A stretch of 64,000 bases of DNA, taken from Fagopyrum homotropicum (taxonomy: Eukaryota; Streptophyta; Magnoliopsida; Caryophyllales; Polygonaceae). The stretch spans positions 11,190,001-11,254,000 of the forward strand of contig BSWB01000008.1 of assembly GCA_033239125.1 (NCBI GenBank), written 5' to 3'. The translations under genes and the position numbers were made by a program. Shown here one piece after another: positions 1 to 10,003 of the stretch (its first letter is position 1; each line of letters opens with the position of its first letter). The notes beneath the pieces are model-generated. The model saw only the letters and a program-made list of their open reading frames with translations, ran no database searches and had not been told where the DNA came from.

Positions 1-375
1 CAGACAAGGTCATAGGCCCGACCGGGCCAAAAAGCCCGGCCCGTCAGCCCGGCAAATAATTAAAAATAAAAAATAAATATATTATAGCATAGTTATTATA
101 AATATTAAGTATTAAAATAAAATATGTAGTATAATTATAATATATTTAACATAAAGTATCTTAAATATAATTTATTTTACAAAAAAATTAAATTAACAAC
201 ATCTTTCAATAATATTTTTATAAAAGAAATTGATAAACGGGTACCCGCGAGCCCGGCTGGGCCGGGTACGACACCCATCACAGGCCCGGTAGCCGGCCCG
301 AGTCAGGCTAAATGGGCTCAATAGTTTATAAAGCTCGGCCCGAATCCGACCCGGGCCCGGATATGAACAGGTCTA
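1..375. mobile_element. hAT-like non-autonomous transposon, terminal part
   Basis: GC-rich ends with strings of GGCCCGGC flank an AT-rich centre (about 50-235). Read from the right edge, the complement begins TAGACCTGTTCATATCCGGG, which resembles the TAGACCTGTTCA-type termini of plant hAT-related non-autonomous elements. The next eight bases (376-383, GTTACTAC) would be the 8-bp target duplication typical of hAT. The matching duplication and the left terminus lie before the window, so this is unproven. It splits the 3' LTR of Athila-1: sequence homologous to 14087-14320 resumes directly after it. No transposase is encoded. Confidence 0.5.
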
Positions 376-1329
376 GTTACTACTAGATTAAGGACCCGAA
401 CCCGGAATCGATTAATCCTAGTACTTTGCATGCATTAGACACTTAAGGTGATCAATCTATGTGGTAAGAAACATGCAAACATAAGTTAGAGCTCAAGGAA
501 TATAACACAAATTGACTGAATAAACTTATATTAATAAAGACTTACAACCAAGTAGTAATGCAACTTCAAAATAACCCAATGTAGCAAGGGAAAGTAGAAA
601 CTCATTACAAGTTGGAAGTAGGGAAAATAGAGCTTTTTTGTTGGAAATGATGGATGATTCTAACAATCATCCAAGACTCTATTTATACTACAAATGAAAG
701 TAAATGGGCTGTCTAAACAACCACCTTAAATTCCATAAATGTGGTGCAAACAGCCGGAGTAAAGTCCTCTGGCCCTAAACCGCGGGGGCGGGCTTCAGGG
801 CCGCAGGGGCGGTTTAGGCCAAAACGCTCGATCTTCTTCTTGGCCGCTGGGGCAGCTTGGCAATCCCGCAGGGTTGGGTCTTAAATACTTCTTGAACGTC
901 TGACTGTTCATCTTTCTGTCGCTTCTAATGACGATCCGCAGGGGCAACCCAATGTCACCGCAGGGGCGCTGACACTGGCTCTTCGGCTTCGCAGGTCCGC
1001 AGGCAGAAGCGCAGGGGCACCGAATTCTCTTCTTCAGGGTGAGTCACCACAGGGGCGGGCGGAGGCGTCCACAGGGGCGGTGACAATCTGGTTCCGGGCA
1101 CCGACAAAGGCGCAGGCTGCGTTCCGGAGTGCAATGCCACCACAGGGGCGGTGTTGCACCAGAAACCTTCTTCGTTGCTTCTCTCCAACTCCCAAGTGTT
1201 GCTGATATCTTCTTTTGCTTCATTGGGATTTCTTCATCTAGATCAAGATATTAGTGGCACAAACTGACTCAAAGATACTAAAAAGACACTAAAAACTAAC
1301 CTTATTGATAGTAATTCCATCACCTATCA
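376..1329 (-). mobile_element. Athila-1 3' LTR (partial)
   Basis: Positions 376-625 match 14087-14320 as a direct repeat, which identifies the two LTRs of one element. On the minus strand the LTR starts TGATAGGTGATGG at 1329, right after a purine-rich tract. The low-coordinate end is cut by the hAT-like insertion at 375. The section 780-1165 is packed with copies of a GCAGGGGCGG-type motif (see the repeat entries). No gene is seen in it; short open frames here are compositional. Confidence 0.8.
780..1165. repeat. GC-rich palindromic motif array in Athila-1 LTR
   Basis: About ten copies of a motif related to CCGCAGGGGCGG, separated by 15-40 bases of unrelated sequence. Several have the inverted form GTCACCGC...GCGCTGAC, for example near 945-967. 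The array is much richer in GC than the surrounding LTR. The same motif recurs at 5200-5920, 7366-7470 and 12000-12115 of the same element. Confidence 0.75.
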
Positions 1330-1330
1330 A

Positions 1331-1338
1331 ACTCCCCC
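1331..1338 (-). other. Athila-1 polypurine tract (plus-strand primer site)
   Basis: On the minus strand GGGGGAGT lies one base from the LTR start TGATAGG. This is the position expected for the plus-strand DNA primer of an LTR retrotransposon. The tract is short, so the call rests mainly on position. Confidence 0.5.
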
Positions 1339-1997
1339 ATACTTAGACTCTTTACTCGTCCCTATTAAATAACATATCAAACAGCTCATCATACAAAAGT
1401 CTCACGAAGTATGGTGCAGAAGACAAGATGAGGAAATCAAGAGAAAAGCCAAGAAAAGAAAATGAGAAAAGAGAGAAATTGAGAAAAGGTGAGAAACTAT
1501 CATCCTTATTGCTCCAAGAGTGACCTACCCGGACATCCTCCTTATGAATCCCCTTCTTATGTCACCAACGCCGGAAGGAGAACCTACACTCGGTGTCGCT
1601 CATTTTGCCAAGTAGCCCTTTCGGGTTTTCACCTTACCACTCTTCTTCTTTTCATGATGATCTCACCATAATCCTCACATCCCTCAAGTCCAATTTTGCA
1701 CCAACCTAGAGTTGGTCGGACTACCTTCTTTTTGCCTAAACCGTCCTTTCAGGTTTTCGATTTATCCAAGGATTTTCTTGCCTTTTACTCAATTTCTTTG
1801 GCTTTTTCTCTCTCTTTTTTTTGACTGAATTTTAACATCTATTAGAAACTAGAATTCGTAAAAACAAACACACAAAACTGTACATGCATGATAATATTCC
1901 CTCCTCCATACTTGAAGATCACTTTGCCCTCAAAGTGTGAAAATGAAAGAAAAGAATATAATGTGGAAAAGGGAAAGAGAGGATACCCACTAGTAAG
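1339..1997 (-). other. Athila-1 3' untranslated region
   Basis: Non-coding sequence between ORF3 and the 3' LTR. It is the equivalent of 35564-36921 in Athila-2. Pyrimidine-rich on the plus strand; no gene seen. Confidence 0.55.
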
Positions 1998-2311
1998 ATG
2001 GTTGATAGCATGAATTATATTCTATATTTTGGGACCTGTTTAGACGTTTTATCTTCAATAATCTGCATGTTTGAATGTATATTATGTGATTATATCGTCA
2101 TTTCATCTAACTTTGTGGGAATCGAGGTCTACACCAAGTTTCGTTGTAATCGTAGGTAAAATGGCACGTTTTGCATCAAAATGGAGCTAAAGGAGCTAAG
2201 AAGTCATAGGAGCTACATTCTGGAGCTTAAGGAAGAACTCAGGAAGCATGGAATTAACAAGAAGATTTACTTTGGACCAGATTTGAGAGATTTCACATTC
2301 AGTTTAGAGTC

Positions 2312-2385
2312 ATCTCGGTTGACTACAGATTCACCTCGACCGAGGTGATCTTTAGGAGCGTCTCGACCGAGGCGAATACTCTGAC
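2312..2385. repeat. CTCGACCGAG palindrome cluster in S1
   Basis: CACCTCGACCGAGGTG is a 16-bp perfect palindrome except for its central AC. It is accompanied by CTCGGTTGAC, TCTCGACCGAGGCG and a GCGGCGAG segment. Related sites lie at 3050-3100 in S1 and at about 8936-8985 and 9620-9700 in S2. Confidence 0.75.
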
Positions 2386-3182
2386 GCGGCGAGATCGTTT
2401 ATTCTTGGCTGAGACCTTTTATTTTTGGAAGGAGAGATCTTATATTTTTGGCCTGGATTTCTAGAAGGAAGATTATATATTTTGGAGATCTATTTTAGAG
2501 ATTAAGATATATTTTATTAGGATCATATCTTTTCAAGATATTTTATCTTTGGAAGATAGTTTTCTATATAAAGGGCTTGATTTTCCACAATTCAGCACAC
2601 CCGCTAGCATCGGCGCATCACCGAGCAACCCGCTACCATCATAACAGCTGGGGATTGAAGAAGCTACAGTTAGGAAGGATTTTTGGAAGTTTGAAGGAAG
2701 GTTGAAGGAAGTTAATAGCTTTTATAGCTTTTGTGAAGGGTTTTGTAAGACTTTCTTATATTCCCTTCTTGTTGACTATCTTGTTGGATTTGTGATCCAA
2801 GGAACACTTATTTGTGATATTTAATTCAGTTATTGAAGCCTTGTTCTTAAGGTTCTTGTGTTCAAATATTCATTCTCTTCCCTTATATTTGATTATTGAT
2901 TTCATGATGATGAGTGACTAATTTCTTTGTGCGATTCTAGGGTGATTGACTGGAGGTTGTGGGAAAAACAATGATAGAATAATCTTAAATCCTAGTAGGA
3001 CCCTGAAAGCTCGAGTCTTTATCTTTAACCTTAGACATCTCACTCAGTCGATGAACATCTCGGCCGGGGTGGAATTCGTCTGACCGAGGTGACTTATCTG
3101 ATCTGTAACTGAGAGTTAGGTGTTAGAGTTTGCCAAATCCTATTCTTATTACACCTTTCCTGGTTCAATGCAAGCCTAGGAT

Positions 3183-3442
3183 GAGACTTACCCAGTAATT
3201 CCTTTGTTTGTTTACCCAAGATCATAAGTGTAGGTAATAAAGGTTTATCCTTTATTGGGGTTTGAGTGTGCTTTCATTCCATCTTTGTGAGTTAGCCTGA
3301 GACTTACCCGATAAAGGTTGATTCTATTCCCTTAGTTGGAGTGTTAGTTTGAGATTATAGTTCCTTTCCTTAGTACCTTGAGACTTACTCGGTAATAGGT
3401 TATTTGGCTTGGAGTTAGTGAGAAGTGAGACTTACCCGGTGA
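3183..3442 (+). repeat. Four-copy GAGACTTACCCGGTAA array in S1
   Basis: Near-identical 16-mers start at 3183, 3299, 3380 and 3427 (intervals 116, 81, 47). They lie downstream of the TATA box, so probably in the transcribed R-U5 leader. The same array with almost the same spacing is present in S2 and S3. The complement of each copy contains GGGTAAGT, a good match to a plant 5' splice site. Confidence 0.85.
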
Positions 3443-3786
3443 TCTATTCCACTTTAGTAACACCTTTCCTTTGCAAAATCTCAGCTTTGTCCGCTTATCT
3501 TGAGATCTTGAGTTGGAACCACAACTAGATGCTTTAATCCCTAGAATTGCATATCTCCTTAATTGACTTTTTATCATCTTTGATTGCTTTTATTGCTTTT
3601 GTGGTTATTAGTTGCATTGACTACCTATATTGGTTTTGTTTCACCTAAGTCCCTGAGATCGACACCCCAGAATTCTTGCTTTTACTACGATTGACCCGTA
3701 CACTGAGGGTTCGCATCCTTGTTTTAGGCATACATCTAGGGTTATAAATTTAAAGCTTGCAGACACCGTTTGGAGCGAACAATGGT

Positions 3787-5129
3787 CCGGTTGGACCATC
3801 CGGACCCTGCTCCGGTGGGTAAGGGAAGTGACAAAAGAAGTACTCCTGTCTCCGGTAGATCTCATCAATGCGGCTCTGTTGTGTGTCCATCCGAGCCCCA
3901 AAGGAGGACTCAAAGTTGGCTTGAAAAGCCAACTGCTAAGCCTCCATACGCTGCTGGTGAGCCGCCTTCCAAGCGTCCTGACACTGGTCAAAGTGGGCAG
4001 TTAAACTCGCCTGGAAACCTGACTGCCAGGCTTGCTATTGCTCCAACATAGTCCGATGATAATCGGTCTTCCACTGCTGGTGCTGAGTGGTCAGAGCAAC
4101 CATCTAGGGCTGGAGACTTTCAAGAGATGGCCCATCCTCTCCCGCTACTATGGGCATCTCCTCATCCTCAAGAATGGGCATGTGGTCCTCATATGGGGCC
4201 CGGATGGAGCTCGCCGCATGTCTCTCCATGATGGTGACATGTGATCGCCTCGGGACAAGTGGGTCAGCAACAACGTAGAAGTCGGAGAGCTCCTCTCCAA
4301 ATGGTAAAGGTCGGGGAGGTAGGTGATGTGACTCCCATCTACAAAAAAGAGACAAAAGAGGTTCTCCCGATCCCTCTTCAGCACCTTGTAACGTCGGAGC
4401 ATATCTTCGTTGTAGAACGGGATTGGCATCCCATCCTCCAACTCAGCCAAATCCATAACATGCTCCGCATTCAAAGAGATAAATCCACCACCAACAATGT
4501 CCCTCGGCTCGTTCTTCCTAATCCACTTCAAAGCGGTGAGGAAGAGGAAGATCCAATCTGGCACGTTGTCACATGCCAGAATGTAGTACAACCGTGGAAG
4601 GTCCTGGAGAGCGACCTCGTACTCCTCCTCATGTCCACAGAAGACACACATGATGATCTTTGACAGGAGCCTCAAGCAAGGGGTGAGTGAGTTTGTTGAC
4701 TCACCCCCGCATGAAACTCGGAGCCGGTAGCTTCTTTCCAAAACTCCACAAGATCCGGTCGGGTGCGGAATTCCACCATCTTTCAGAAGGGTTAAGAGTA
4801 ACCCCAAAGGCCTCCTACAATTGAGCAAAGTTCACCGTGTACTTCAATTTTTTGTACTTGAAGGTGAGGCCGACACACACATGGCCCTCCTTCTCCATGT
4901 TGAAGGTGGCAATGAACTGTCTAGTGAGCTCGGGTTATGTGGGGGCGCTCTTCTGGAGGAAATCCTCAAGCCCAGCATTGTCGAGAAAGGACTGCATATT
5001 GTCCAACATGCCTAGCTTCTCCAATGTCGGGACGTTTAAGAACCGAGTTGCAAACACCACTCGGTCTTGCACGATGTCATTACGTGCCTTCACAGTCTCC
5101 GACATCTTGTATTTCCTTTGTAGCTCCAT
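3787..5129 (-). pseudogene. Athila-1 ORF3 (Athila ORF-1 family), decayed
   Basis: This is the third open reading frame, downstream of integrase, as in Athila-group elements. Reading begins near 5129 (MELQRKYKMSETVKARN) and continues through AGLEDFLQKSAPT, FIATFNMEKEGHVCVG, a long recognisable block at about 4320-4630 containing LPRLYYILACDNVPDWIFL, and a tail near 3790-3860 (IYRRQEYFF). It is broken by several stops and at least two frameshifts. The tail resembles the IYRQQFGRNYDPGFF end of ORF3 in Athila-2, which supports the assignment. Solo LTR S1 inserted into this tail. The function of this ORF is not established. It is often called envelope-like from position, but I see no signal peptide or membrane segment. 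Confidence 0.7.
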
Positions 5130-6028
5130 TCTAGCAGTGATTCAAGCAAAGGAATGAGAAAACACCAAAAATTGACAAACACGTGACCTTTTTGTTGAGT
5201 TTTCCGTAGGGGCGGGTGGAGGATCCACAGGGGCGGCCAGGCGCGGTGGCGGGAGCTTGCAGACGCAGGGGCGGGCAAAGACTGAAGGGCGATTTTGACA
5301 GCTTCGTTGGTGGTGATGTAGTGGCGGCTTTCCCTGGCGTTCGGAGTTGCTGCGTATGGTGGTTGGTGTTGGTGAAAGTGGTTAGCAAGTGATGGAGGAG
5401 GTTTGGAGTGGAAGGTGAGTTAGGGTTTGAGTGTGGAGGGGGGTTGCAGCAACTTTTAGAGAAGGGAGGGCAATGCTGGCGCAGGGGCGTGGGGATGTTG
5501 TCACCGGGGTGTTGCAGAGGTGGCGCAGGGGCGTGGTGGTTGCGTGAGTGAGGGAGATTTGGGGAGCCCAGGGGGCGTGGGGATGGGGTTTGGACTTCTT
5601 GTCGAGAGAGAGAAGGTAGATGAGGAGAGAGAGAGGTGGGTGGGGTAGGTGTAGGCGTTGATTCCATTTTTTTTTTCTTTTTTGGGTAAACCTGCAAGGG
5701 CGGGGGCTTGTCACTACGGGGGCGGTGACAAGGTGAGAGGAGATGCAAGCCCAGCACCGGGGGCGGCACTGGAGCATCTGTCAAGCGAAAGAGCCGTAGG
5801 GACGGGGGGTTGTCACCGCGGGGGCGGTGACAGTCTTGAGCTGGCGCAGGCTTAGCGCCAGGGCGGGCTGGGAATGCAGTGTCACCGCAGGAGCGGTGAG
5901 ATAAGGCCTCAGGGGCGGTTTTCTTGATAGAGCCTCCTCTTCTTATTATCTCGGGTTGCCTCTCGAGCCATGCCTTTGTTTTACGTCGTTTGCTCGACGT
6001 AAACACCTTACTTCTCTGCTTGGGCCTC
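5130..6028 (-). other. Athila-1 INT-ORF3 spacer with GC-rich palindromes
   Basis: No gene. A proline-rich open frame of about 290 codons on the minus strand reflects GC-rich, low-complexity DNA and is not called. The spacer carries many GCAGGGGCGG copies (5202-5270, 5470-5550, 5690-5920). One is the clean inverted repeat GTCACCGCGGGGGCGGTGAC at about 5813-5832 (8-bp arms, 4-nt loop). Confidence 0.7.
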
Positions 6029-8069
6029 CTATAATACCATCTCGTCGATTAGATCATTCTTAACTCCCTCATGGTATGACTTGAGCCTTTGTCCATTGAT
6101 TTTGAATATCTTGTGCGTTTGTGGATCGTAAGAATCCACAACACCATGTGGATGGACTTCAGCTATCACATACGGACCTCTCCACCTCGAGCGTAGTTTT
6201 CTTGCAAAACGTTTCAACCGTAATTGAAATAGGAAGACTTTGTTACCTACCTGAAAGTTCTTTCGGAGGATATTCCAGTAATGCCATGCTTTTGTCTTTT
6301 CTTTTTATGTTGTGGCATGTTCGTAAGCATCGAGCCTTAACTCCTCCAGCTCTTGCAATTGAAGTTTCCAGAATTCTCCTACTTCATTCACGTTCATGTT
6401 GCATTTCTTCACCGCCCACCATGCGTTGTGTTCTAGCTCCACCGGTAGGTGGCACGTCTTCCCGAACACAAGTCGGAATGGGGATATTCCAATGGGAGTC
6501 TTGTACTCCGTGCGGTATGCCCACAAAGCATCGTTGAGCCTTAAGCTCCAATCATTCCTTCCGGGGGAAACCGCCTCTTCAAGGATTGTCTTGATCTCCC
6601 GGTTTGACACTTCAGCTTGTCCATTTATTTGTGGGTGGTATGTTGTGGACACACGTTGATGGACATGGTACTTCTTGAGGAGAGCGGTGATCGTCTTATT
6701 TCAAAAGTGAGTTCCCCTATCACTTATCAAAGCTTTAGGGATGTCAAACCTTGCAAAGGTATTTTCCTTAAGAAAAGTTGCCACAACCTTAGATTCATCA
6801 GTTTTGGTGGCCTTTGCTTCCACCCACTTGGAAACATGGTCCACCGCAAGTAATATATAGGTATTTCCAAAAGAGTTAGGAAAATGACCCATGAAATCTA
6901 TCCCCCAAATATCAAATATTTCACAAAATATAAGTGATGATTGAGACATTTCATTCCTCCTAGAGGTATTACCTACTGTTTGACACCTATCACACACTTT
7001 ACAATACAAAAAAGTTTCTCGGAAGATGTTTGGCCAAAAGAACCCCGCATCCAAGACTTTCCTAGAAGTTTTATTTGCACCAAAATGTCCCCCACATGCT
7101 TCCGAATGACAGAAGGAGAGAACATATTGTACCTTATTATCCGGGATGCAACGGCGTATTACCTGGTCAATACAACGCTTCCAAAGATATGGATCGTCCC
7201 AAACGTAATGTCTTGCCTTGGATTTCACCTTCTCTCTCTATGCTTTGGTGATGTTCGGAGGGTACTCACCTCTAACAAGAAAGTTAACGCTGTCAGCAAC
7301 CCAAGGTTTAAACGAATGCAACTTATACAATACCTCAGTTGTATAATCTGTTGGGGCGTCCAGATCATCACACAGGGGCGCATACAAGGAAGACGCAGGG
7401 GCGCCGGCCTCAAGCCGTAGGGGCGAATGTGCGCAGGGGAGGGTCTTTGGATGCACAGGGGCGGTTACACAACAGAGATTTGTGTAAAAAGTGTCATCTA
7501 GGAAACTTCCAAGTATGGCCTTTCCTCTTGTTGGATCTTCTTCCTCCTTCACCAACCTACTCAGGTGATCAGCCACCAGGTTCTCTGCTCCCTTCTTGGC
7601 TCGGATTTCCAAATTGAACTCACTTAGAAGGAGCACCCACCAGATCAACCTTGGCTTTGCTTCCTTCTTTGACATGAGGTAACGGAGTGTTGCATGATCA
7701 GTAAACACGATTACCTTTACACCAATGAGGTATTGTCGGAATTTATCTAGCTCAAACACCACCGCTAACATCATCTTCTTGGTGGTGGAGTAGTTCCTTT
7801 GAGCACCATTAAGCGTCATTGATGCGTAGTGGATTACATGTGATGCTCTTCCATCCTTTTGTCCTAGGACGGCTCCTACAACATAGTCGTTGGCGTCGCA
7901 CATGATCTCAAAGGGCTTCTCCCAATTCGGAGATCGGATGATAGGTGCACTAGTGAGGCAAGCCTTCAAGGTGTCAAATGCCTTCTTGCAATCTTCATCA
8001 ACTATGAAAGTAACATCTTTCTTCAGGAGCTCATACAGCGGTACTGAAATCTTGGAGAAATCCTTTATA
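6029..8069 (-). pseudogene. Athila-1 pol, RNase H and integrase part
   Basis: This is the C-terminal half of Ty3-type polymerase. Reading from 8069: the RT thumb (IKDFSKIS); RNase H with [15 protein letters not shown] and [11 protein letters not shown]; a linker at about 7340-7480 that contains the GC-rich motif in frame; then integrase with the zinc-binding H-H-C-C region (CHSEACGGHFGANK ... CKVCDRCQ), the catalytic D of WGIDFMGHF, the second D of ISDRGTHF, the E of [12 protein letters not shown], and a C-terminal region ending KINGQRLKSYHEG. Breaks: in-frame stops near 7236 (after PPNITKA), 6701 (after RGTHF) and 6305. S2 separates this half from the RT half exactly at FYRRF|IKDF. Not functional. 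Confidence 0.88.
7366..7470. repeat. GC-rich motif array inside the Athila-1 pol frame
   Basis: Five GCAGGGGCG-like copies lie between RNase H and integrase. They are read through in frame as an Ala/Pro/Leu-rich linker. The position is analogous to, but not the same as, the palindrome-bearing PR-RT linker of Athila-2/3. Confidence 0.75.
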
Positions 8070-8136
8070 AAGCGTGTTCACTCCAAACGGTGTGTGCAAG
8101 CTTTAAATTTATATCCCAAGAAATATGCTTAAAACA

Positions 8137-8218
8137 AGGATGCAAACCCGCAGTGTACGGATCAATTATAGTAAAAAGCAAGAATTCGATTGATCCGTAC
8201 ACTGCGGGTTCGCATCCT
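8137..8218. repeat. 30-bp inverted repeat at retroposon 5' junction
   Basis: Arm 8137-8166 and arm 8189-8218 are complementary at 29 of 30 positions, with a spacer of about 22 bases. The left arm is normal LTR U5 sequence (also present in S1). The right arm is the first 30 bases of the inserted retroposon. Confidence 0.85.
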
Positions 8219-8339
8219 CTTGGAGACATGTATGGAAAAATTGGTATTGGGAGGGTATCCCCTTAATGGGCCACAGTAAATACCCTATCCGGACGTAGGC
8301 GAAGCCGAACCGGAAACGTACCATTTCAAAAAAAAAAAA
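8188..8339 (+). mobile_element. Short A-tailed retroposon (SINE-like) in S2
   Basis: About 150 bp ending in 12 A residues (8328-8339). It is flanked by a direct repeat GCAAGAATTC (8178-8187 and 8340-8349), up to 15 bp if the preceding A run is counted. S1 lacks it, so it is an insertion. The A tail and long target duplication are hallmarks of LINE-mediated retroposition. The body contains GGGAGGGTATCCCC and GGACGTAGGCGAAGCC; I do not recognise the family. Its first 30 bases are an inverted copy of neighbouring LTR sequence. Confidence 0.65.
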
Positions 8340-8584
8340 GCAAGAATTCCGGGGTGTCGATCTCAGGGACTTAGGTGAAACAAAGCAAGTATAGGTTGTC
8401 AATGTAACTAATAACCACAAAAGCAATTAAAGCAATCAAAGAAATGATGATAATAAGGTCAATTAAAGGAAATATGCAAATTCTAGGGATTAAAGCATCT
8501 AGTTGTGGTTCCAACTCAAGATCTCAAGATAAGCGGACAAAGCTGAGATTTTGCTAAGGGGAGGTATTTCTAAAGTGGAATAGA

Positions 8585-8845
8585 TCACCGGGTAAGTCTC
8601 ACTACTCATTAACTCCAAACCAAAAGCTCCTATTACCGGGTAAGTCTCAAGGTACTAAGGAAAAGAATTATAATTTCAAACCAACACACCAACTAAGGGA
8701 ATAGAATCAACCTTTACCGGGTAAGTCTCAGGCTAACTCACAAAGATGGGATGAAGGCACACTCAAACCCCAATAAAGGATAAACCTTTATTAACTACAC
8801 TTATAATCTTGGGTAAACAAACTAAGGAATTACCGGGTAAGTCTC
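8585..8845 (-). repeat. Four-copy GAGACTTACCCGGTAA array in S2
   Basis: On the plus strand TTACCGGGTAAGTCTC (first copy TCACC...) lies at 8585-8600, 8633-8648, 8714-8729 and 8830-8845. In transcription order the intervals are 116, 81 and 48, matching S1. Confidence 0.85.
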
Positions 8846-10003
8846 ATCCTAGGCTTGCATTGAACCAGAAAAGGTGTAATAAGAATAGGATTTGGCAAAC
8901 TCTAACACTTAACTCTCAGTTTCGGATCAGAAAAGGTCACCTCGATCAGTCAAGTTCCACCCCGGCCGAGATGTTCATCGACTGAACAAGATGTTCTAAG
9001 GTTAAGGATAAAGACTCGAGCTTTCAGGGTCCTACTAGAATTAAGATTATTCTATCATTGTTTTTCCCACAACTTTCAGCCAATCACCCTAGAATCGCAC
9101 AAAGAAATTAGCCACTCATCATCAAGAAAGCAATAATCAAATATTTGGGAAGAGAATGAATATTTGAACACAAAAACCATAAGAACAAGGCTTTAATAAC
9201 TGAATCAAATATAAAAAAAATAAGCGTTCCTTGGATCATAAATCCAACAAGACAATCAAACAAAAAGGAATCTAAGAAAGTCTTACAAATCCCCTCAAAA
9301 GCTATAACAAAGCTATGAACTTCCTTCCTTCAATCTTCCTTCAAACTTCCAAAAATCCTTCCTAACTGCAGTTTCTTCAATCTCCAAGTATTCGATGGCA
9401 GCGGGTTGCTGAGTTTGTGGAAAATCCAACCCTTTTTATAAGAGAATTATCTTCCAAAGATAATAATATCTTAAAAAGATAATATCCTAATAAAATATAT
9501 CTTATCTCTAAAATAGATCTCCTAAATATATGATCTTCCTTTCAGAAATCCAGCCCAAAAATATAAGATCTCTCATTCCAAAAATAAAAGATCTCAGCCA
9601 AATAGCATATATCTCGCCGCGTCAGGATATTCACCTCGGTTGGGGCGCTCCTCTAGATCACCTCGGTCGAGGTGGTACTGTAGATGACCGAGGAGAATCT
9701 CGACTGAATGTGAAATCTCTTAAATCTGGTCCAAAGTAAAGCTTCTTTGTAAATTCCTTGCTCCCTGAGTTCTCTTTTAAGCTCCTGAATGTAGCTCTGA
9801 TGACTACTTTGCTCCTTAGCTCTATTTCGATCCAAAACGTGCCATTTTATCTACGATTACAACGAAACTTGGTGTAGACCTCGATTCCCGTAAAGGTAGA
9901 TGAAACAACAATATAATCACATAATATACATTCAAACATGCAGATTATTGAAGATAAAACGTCTAAACAAGTCCCAAAATATAGACTATAATACATGCTA
10001 TCA

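Larger units (their letters stand above)
2003..3781 (+). mobile_element. Solo LTR S1 (Athila-clade), TSD ATGGT
   Basis: A 1779-bp unit beginning TGATAGCATG and ending GGAGCGAACA. It is flanked by a perfect 5-bp duplication ATGGT (1998-2002 and 3782-3786). No internal coding region exists, so it is a solo LTR left by LTR-LTR recombination. A TATA box (CTATATAAAGG) lies at 2564-2574. The 3' end carries the U5 signature GTACACTG-GGGTTCGC followed by TTATAAATTTAAAGCTT, shared with the Athila-2/3 LTRs. It contains palindromes of the CACCTCG-AC-CGAGGTG type (2312-2385, 3050-3100) and four GAGACTTACCCGGTAA-like repeats. It interrupts the tail of Athila-1 ORF3. Confidence 0.92.
8075..10003 (-). mobile_element. 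Solo LTR S2 (same family as S1), TSD AAGCG
   Basis: A 1929-bp inverted relative of S1. On the minus strand it starts TGATAGCATG and ends GGAGTGAACA. The flanks are perfect duplications AAGCG (8070-8074 and 10004-10008). Joining the flanks restores the RT reading [10 protein letters not shown], which confirms the insertion. A TATA-like TATAAAAAGG (minus) lies at 9431-9440. The extra length compared with S1 comes mainly from a short retroposon at 8188-8339. No internal region, so it is a solo LTR. Confidence 0.92.

Noticed and set aside
5131..6006. A 291-codon minus-strand open frame between integrase and ORF3 of Athila-1
   Set aside because: It is Pro/Ser/Thr-rich low-complexity sequence produced by GC-rich repeats, has no family resemblance, and the homologous spacer of Athila-2/3 has no matching frame.
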